Shown: positions 61,700 through 64,000 of the stretch, piece after piece
Numbering within the stretch: the first letter of the stretch is position 1
Layout: each line of letters opens with the position of its first letter
Assembly: GCF_030209745.1 (NCBI RefSeq)
Contig: NZ_JARVRJ010000005.1
Location: 62,001-126,000 of the forward strand
Origin: Arthrobacter sp. fls2-241-R2A-200
GTDB taxonomy: Bacteria; Actinomycetota; Actinomycetes; Actinomycetales; Micrococcaceae
DNA length: 64,000 bases
Direction: 5' to 3'
Notes under the pieces: model-generated
Database searches by the model: none
What the model was told of the DNA's origin: nothing
Seen by the model: the letters and a program-made list of their open reading frames with translations, nothing else
Made by a program: the position numbers and the translations under genes

Positions 61700-62507
61700 G
61701 CCAAGAGTAAGCATCCACCCAGACTCCAAGGTCCTCATGGCCGCCATCGCCGCGCGGCTGATCACCAAGCTGGTGGACGTCCAAGACAAGCATGGGGAGG
61801 CGACCGTCGTCCTCACCGGTGGAACCGTCGGGATCGGCACGCTCAAAGCCGTAGCAGACTCTCCGGCAGCACCCGCGGTGGATTGGTCCAAGGTTAATTT
61901 CTGGTGGGGGGATGAACGATTTGTCGCCGCTGACAGTGAAGACAGGAACACCTACCAGGCCCATCAGGCGCTGCTGGCGCACCTGCCGGTAGACCCGGAC
62001 CGCGTGCACCAGCCCGGTTCAACAGATGATTTCGGGACTTCCGAGCAAGCCGCTGCTGCGTATGCTGCCGACTTGAAAGCCTCAGCGGAAGCAGAGCATG
62101 CTGCAGACATGTCCGATGATCGGCCGGACGCCCCGAGCGAACTCCCTCGCTTCGATGTGCTGCTCCTCGGTGTAGGCCCGGACGCGCACGTTGCCTCGCT
62201 CTTCCCGGAGCAGGCAGGCATCCGGGAGAAGAATCGGATGGTTGTCGGGGTGGAGAACTCACCCAAGCCGCCGCCGTCGCGCATTTCACTGACGCTCCCC
62301 GCCATCAACACCGCGCAGGAAATCTGGATGGTCGTTGCCGGCGAGGACAAGGCGGGCGCTGTTGGCTTGGCGCTGGCTGGCGCCAACCCCGTCCAGGTTC
62401 CGGCAGCAGGTCCCGTGGGTCGCACAAGGACCCTGTGGCTCATCGACGAGAACGCAGCGTCCCGCGTCCCCCAGCAGTTGGTCCGCAAGGATCCGGCAGG
62501 CGCCTAA
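61689..62507 (+). CDS. pgl: 6-phosphogluconolactonase
   Basis: 272 residues, NagB/Pgl fold: VVLTGGTVGIGTLKAV near 39, FWWGDERFVAADSEDRNTYQ near 75, DVLLLGVGPDAHVASLFPEQ near 157. Hydrolyses 6-phosphogluconolactone. The GTG start lies inside opcA. A region rich in Ala/Asp near 115-150 is somewhat longer than in average homologues. Last gene of the operon. Confidence 0.94.
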   Translation: MHAEPRVSIHPDSKVLMAAIAARLITKLVDVQDKHGEATVVLTGGTVGIGTLKAVADSPAAPAVDWSKVNFWWGDERFVAADSEDRNTYQAHQALLAHLPVDPDRVHQPGSTDDFGTSEQAAAAYAADLKASAEAEHAADMSDDRPDAPSELPRFDVLLLGVGPDAHVASLFPEQAGIREKNRMVVGVENSPKPPPSRISLTLPAINTAQEIWMVVAGEDKAGAVGLALAGANPVQVPAAGPVGRTRTLWLIDENAASRVPQQLVRKDPAGA

Positions 62508-62516
62508 GCAAAACGC

Positions 62517-62557
62517 GACGCTCCAGCCACGACGCCCTGGCGTCGGGCTGGAGCGTC
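62517..62557 (+). terminator. Terminator of the pentose-phosphate operon
   Basis: 12-bp outer arms (62517-62528, 62546-62557) plus an inner GACGCC/GGCGTC stem, followed by GTTGTTT. It begins 10 nt after the pgl stop. Confidence 0.9.
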
Positions 62558-62581
62558 GTTGTTTAAACAATTTGCGGCATG

Positions 62582-62612
62582 AAAAAAGGGAGGCTCCCGA
62601 AGGAACCTCCCC
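62582..62612 (-). terminator. Terminator of secG
   Basis: On the minus strand GGGAGG/CCTCCC arms with an extended TCC/GGA inner pairing are followed by six T residues; it lies 12 nt after the secG stop and faces the pgl terminator. Confidence 0.85.
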
Positions 62613-62624
62613 TGACCCGAGTGG

Positions 62625-62882
62625 TTAGGAGGTACCGCCCGAGGAGAAGCGCATGATCAAACCAAGTCCGATGATCACAACACCCCATGTGATACCAAGG
62701 ATGATGGTGAAGCGATTCAGGTTTCGCTCGGCCACACCGGACGAACTCAACCCCGAACTCATGCCGCCACCGAACATGTCGGACAAACCGCCGCCACGCC
62801 CCTTGTGCAGGAGGATGAGCAGCGTCAGCAGAAGGCTGGTGATACCCAGCAGGATCTGCAGAATGACTTGAAGAACGTCCAC
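62625..62882 (-). CDS. secG: Preprotein translocase subunit SecG
   Basis: 85 residues with two hydrophobic segments (about 3-22 and 52-75), separated by the SecG loop LLHKGRGGGLSDMFGGG. Part of the SecYEG channel. Located 36 nt after tpiA, the usual gap-pgk-tpiA-secG order of Actinobacteria. Confidence 0.96.
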   Translation of the reverse strand: MDVLQVILQILLGITSLLLTLLILLHKGRGGGLSDMFGGGMSSGLSSSGVAERNLNRFTIILGITWGVVIIGLGLIMRFSSGGTS

Positions 62883-62918
62883 GACGGCCTTTCGAAGAAG
62901 CGGAAAACGGGAGCCGGA

Positions 62919-63734
62919 CTAGTCCGTGACGAGGTGGCTCTCGAACCTGACAATGTTAGCAAACTCAGCGGCGTCAAGGCTGGCGCCACCCACAAGCAAT
63001 CCGTCCACGTCACTTTCCGCCATGATTGCGGCCGCGTTGTTTGCCTTGACGGAACCGCCGTACAGCAAGCGGGTCTTGGCAGCGACGCTCTCATCGAAAA
63101 GCTTGGCGAGCTCGGCACGGAGGGCGTTGCACATCTCCTGTGCATCCTCAGGACCGGCGACTTCCCCGGTTCCGATGGCCCACACTGGCTCGTAGGCAAC
63201 CACCAGCTCCGACGCCTGCTCGGCTGTGAGGCCATCCACGCCGGCACGCAACTGGGCCAAGGTGTGCTCTACGTGTGTACCCGCCTGGCGGACTTCCAGC
63301 CCCTCCCCAACACACAGGACCGGGACGACGTCGTGGCGGAACGCGGCTTTGACCTTGGCGTTCAGGACCTCGTCGGTCTCATTGTGGATGGTGCGGCGCT
63401 CACTGTGGCCCACGAGGACGTAAGAGCAACCCAGCTTGCCAAGGAACTGCCCCGAGATGTCTCCGGTATAGGCTCCCGAGTCGAACTGGGAAAGGTCCTG
63501 GCCTCCGTAAACAACGTCCAGCTCATCGCCCTGCACCAGGGTCTGCACCCCTCGGAGATCGGTGAAGGGAGGGAATACGGCGACTTCAACGCGGTTGTAG
63601 TCATGCTTGGCGTCTGACAACGTCCAAGCGAGCTTTTGCAGCAACGTGATGCCTTGGACGTGGTCCATGTTCATCTTCCAGTTGCCGGCGATGAACGGCT
63701 TACGGACAAATGCGCCGTTGGCAGAGGTAGTCAC
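62919..63734 (-). CDS. tpiA: Triose-phosphate isomerase
   Basis: 271 residues from the GTG at 63734, which has GGAG 6 nt upstream. AGNWKMN (Lys) near 16, VGHSERR (His) near 107, [11 protein letters not shown] (Glu) near 180, and GGSVKANNA: all catalytic residues are present. Glycolytic isomerisation of DHAP and G3P. Confidence 0.97.
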   Translation of the reverse strand: MTTSANGAFVRKPFIAGNWKMNMDHVQGITLLQKLAWTLSDAKHDYNRVEVAVFPPFTDLRGVQTLVQGDELDVVYGGQDLSQFDSGAYTGDISGQFLGKLGCSYVLVGHSERRTIHNETDEVLNAKVKAAFRHDVVPVLCVGEGLEVRQAGTHVEHTLAQLRAGVDGLTAEQASELVVAYEPVWAIGTGEVAGPEDAQEMCNALRAELAKLFDESVAAKTRLLYGGSVKANNAAAIMAESDVDGLLVGGASLDAAEFANIVRFESHLVTD

Positions 63735-63771
63735 ATGAGCTCCAATGAATGCGTTTTGAGGGGTGTGCACA

Positions 63772-63801
63772 GCCGGCAGGACGCGAAGGCATCCTGCCGG
63801 C
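63772..63801 (-). terminator. Strong hairpin between pgk and tpiA
   Basis: 13-bp arms (63772-63784, 63789-63801; one G-U) with loop GAAG, 11 nt after the pgk stop. No T run follows on the minus strand, so it may be a partial terminator or an mRNA processing/stability element inside the operon. Confidence 0.6.
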
Positions 63802-63811
63802 CAATAAATTG

Positions 63812-64000
63812 CTAGCGGTCCAGGACGCTGAGCCCGGGAAGTTCCTTGCCTTCAAGGTATTCCAAGCTGGCGCCACCGCCTGTTGAGATGTGGCCGAACT
63901 GGGAGTCTTCGAAGCCGAGGGTCCTCACGGCAGCGGCGGAGTCGCCACCGCCGACAACGGTGAAGGCTTCCGTCTCGGTCAAGGCCTGTGCAATGGCACG
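63812..64000 (-). CDS. pgk: Phosphoglycerate kinase (C-terminal end, runs off the right edge)
   Basis: The last 62 codons read as Pgk: [16 protein letters not shown], then [20 protein letters not shown] and a short tail ending in LDR. The GGGDS and STGGGASLE blocks bind nucleotide phosphates. Catalyses 1,3-bisphosphoglycerate + ADP to 3-phosphoglycerate + ATP. Upstream partner of tpiA and secG. Confidence 0.96.
   Translation of the reverse strand, partial: RAIAQALTETEAFTVVGGGDSAAAVRTLGFEDSQFGHISTGGGASLEYLEGKELPGLSVLDR

Overview
The window is a high-GC chromosome segment from an actinobacterium, most likely the Arthrobacter/Paenarthrobacter group of the Micrococcaceae. The signs are GC-rich third codon positions, frequent GTG/TTG starts, apparent leaderless mRNAs, and gene neighbourhoods known from Actinobacteria: sufR-sufB-sufD-sufC beside an ABC exporter, ctaA and ctaB; tkt-tal-pgi-zwf-opcA-pgl; serB beside a lone ABC ATPase; glgM/glgC; the CP-ATP-grasp/alpha-E/transglutaminase trio. 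The species assignment is inference. Nearly all of the window is ordinary chromosome. Two genes run off the edges: an M20 peptidase at the left and pgk at the right.

Layout. 1-1.1 kb: M20 peptidase, tRNA-Leu(GAG) with a strong terminator. 1.1-5.7 kb: a ROK repressor and an amino-sugar operon (APC permease, ROK kinase, NagB), converging on a Tat-exported PHP metallohydrolase. 7.4-14 kb: a fatty-acid beta-oxidation locus (MaoC hydratase, two-domain FabG, thiolase) divergent from a TetR regulator and an acyl-CoA oxidase, with a perfect 31-bp palindrome between them. 14-16.7 kb: divergent glgM and glgC. 16.8-18.2 kb: an unusual zinc-ribbon SDR-like protein. 18.2-21.6 kb: transglutaminase/alpha-E/ATP-grasp operon. 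21.7-29.4 kb: YeiH, PepN, a domain-swapped lipoate ligase, L31 type B, a SpoU methyltransferase, a TSUP permease and an ABC ATPase. 29.5 kb: serB.

30.4-33.05 kb is the least explained part: a 2.6 kb segment bounded by a 36-bp imperfect direct repeat. It holds a roadblock/LC7-like protein and, convergent to it, a previously uncounted 44-residue membrane peptide followed by an orphan double ABC ATPase. That ATPase keeps the motifs of one ATP site and has lost those of the other.

33.1-38.6 kb: two SDRs (one FabG), a DUF3099 protein, a small Cys/His protein, SURF1, a YbaK-like deacylase and an ABC-F protein. 38.9-43.6 kb: the biotin ECF transporter BioY-BioM-BioN beside an acyl-CoA ligase/thiolase pair resembling yhfT/yhfS. 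43.6-49.8 kb: a zinc metallopeptidase and the suf operon (sufR-sufB-sufD-Rieske-sufC-sufT, without sufS/sufU). 49.9-53.9 kb: ABC exporter, heme A synthase, a remnant of an FtsX-type permease, and ctaB. 54.3-62.5 kb: the pentose-phosphate operon tkt-tal-pgi-zwf-opcA-pgl. 62.6-64 kb: secG, tpiA and pgk on the opposite strand.

Functionally, sugar catabolism (NagB to fructose-6-phosphate, Pgi, pentose phosphate pathway, TpiA/Pgk), glycogen storage and aerobic respiration assembly (CtaA, CtaB, SURF1, Suf) dominate, with a fatty-acid degradation locus that resembles the peroxisomal cycle.
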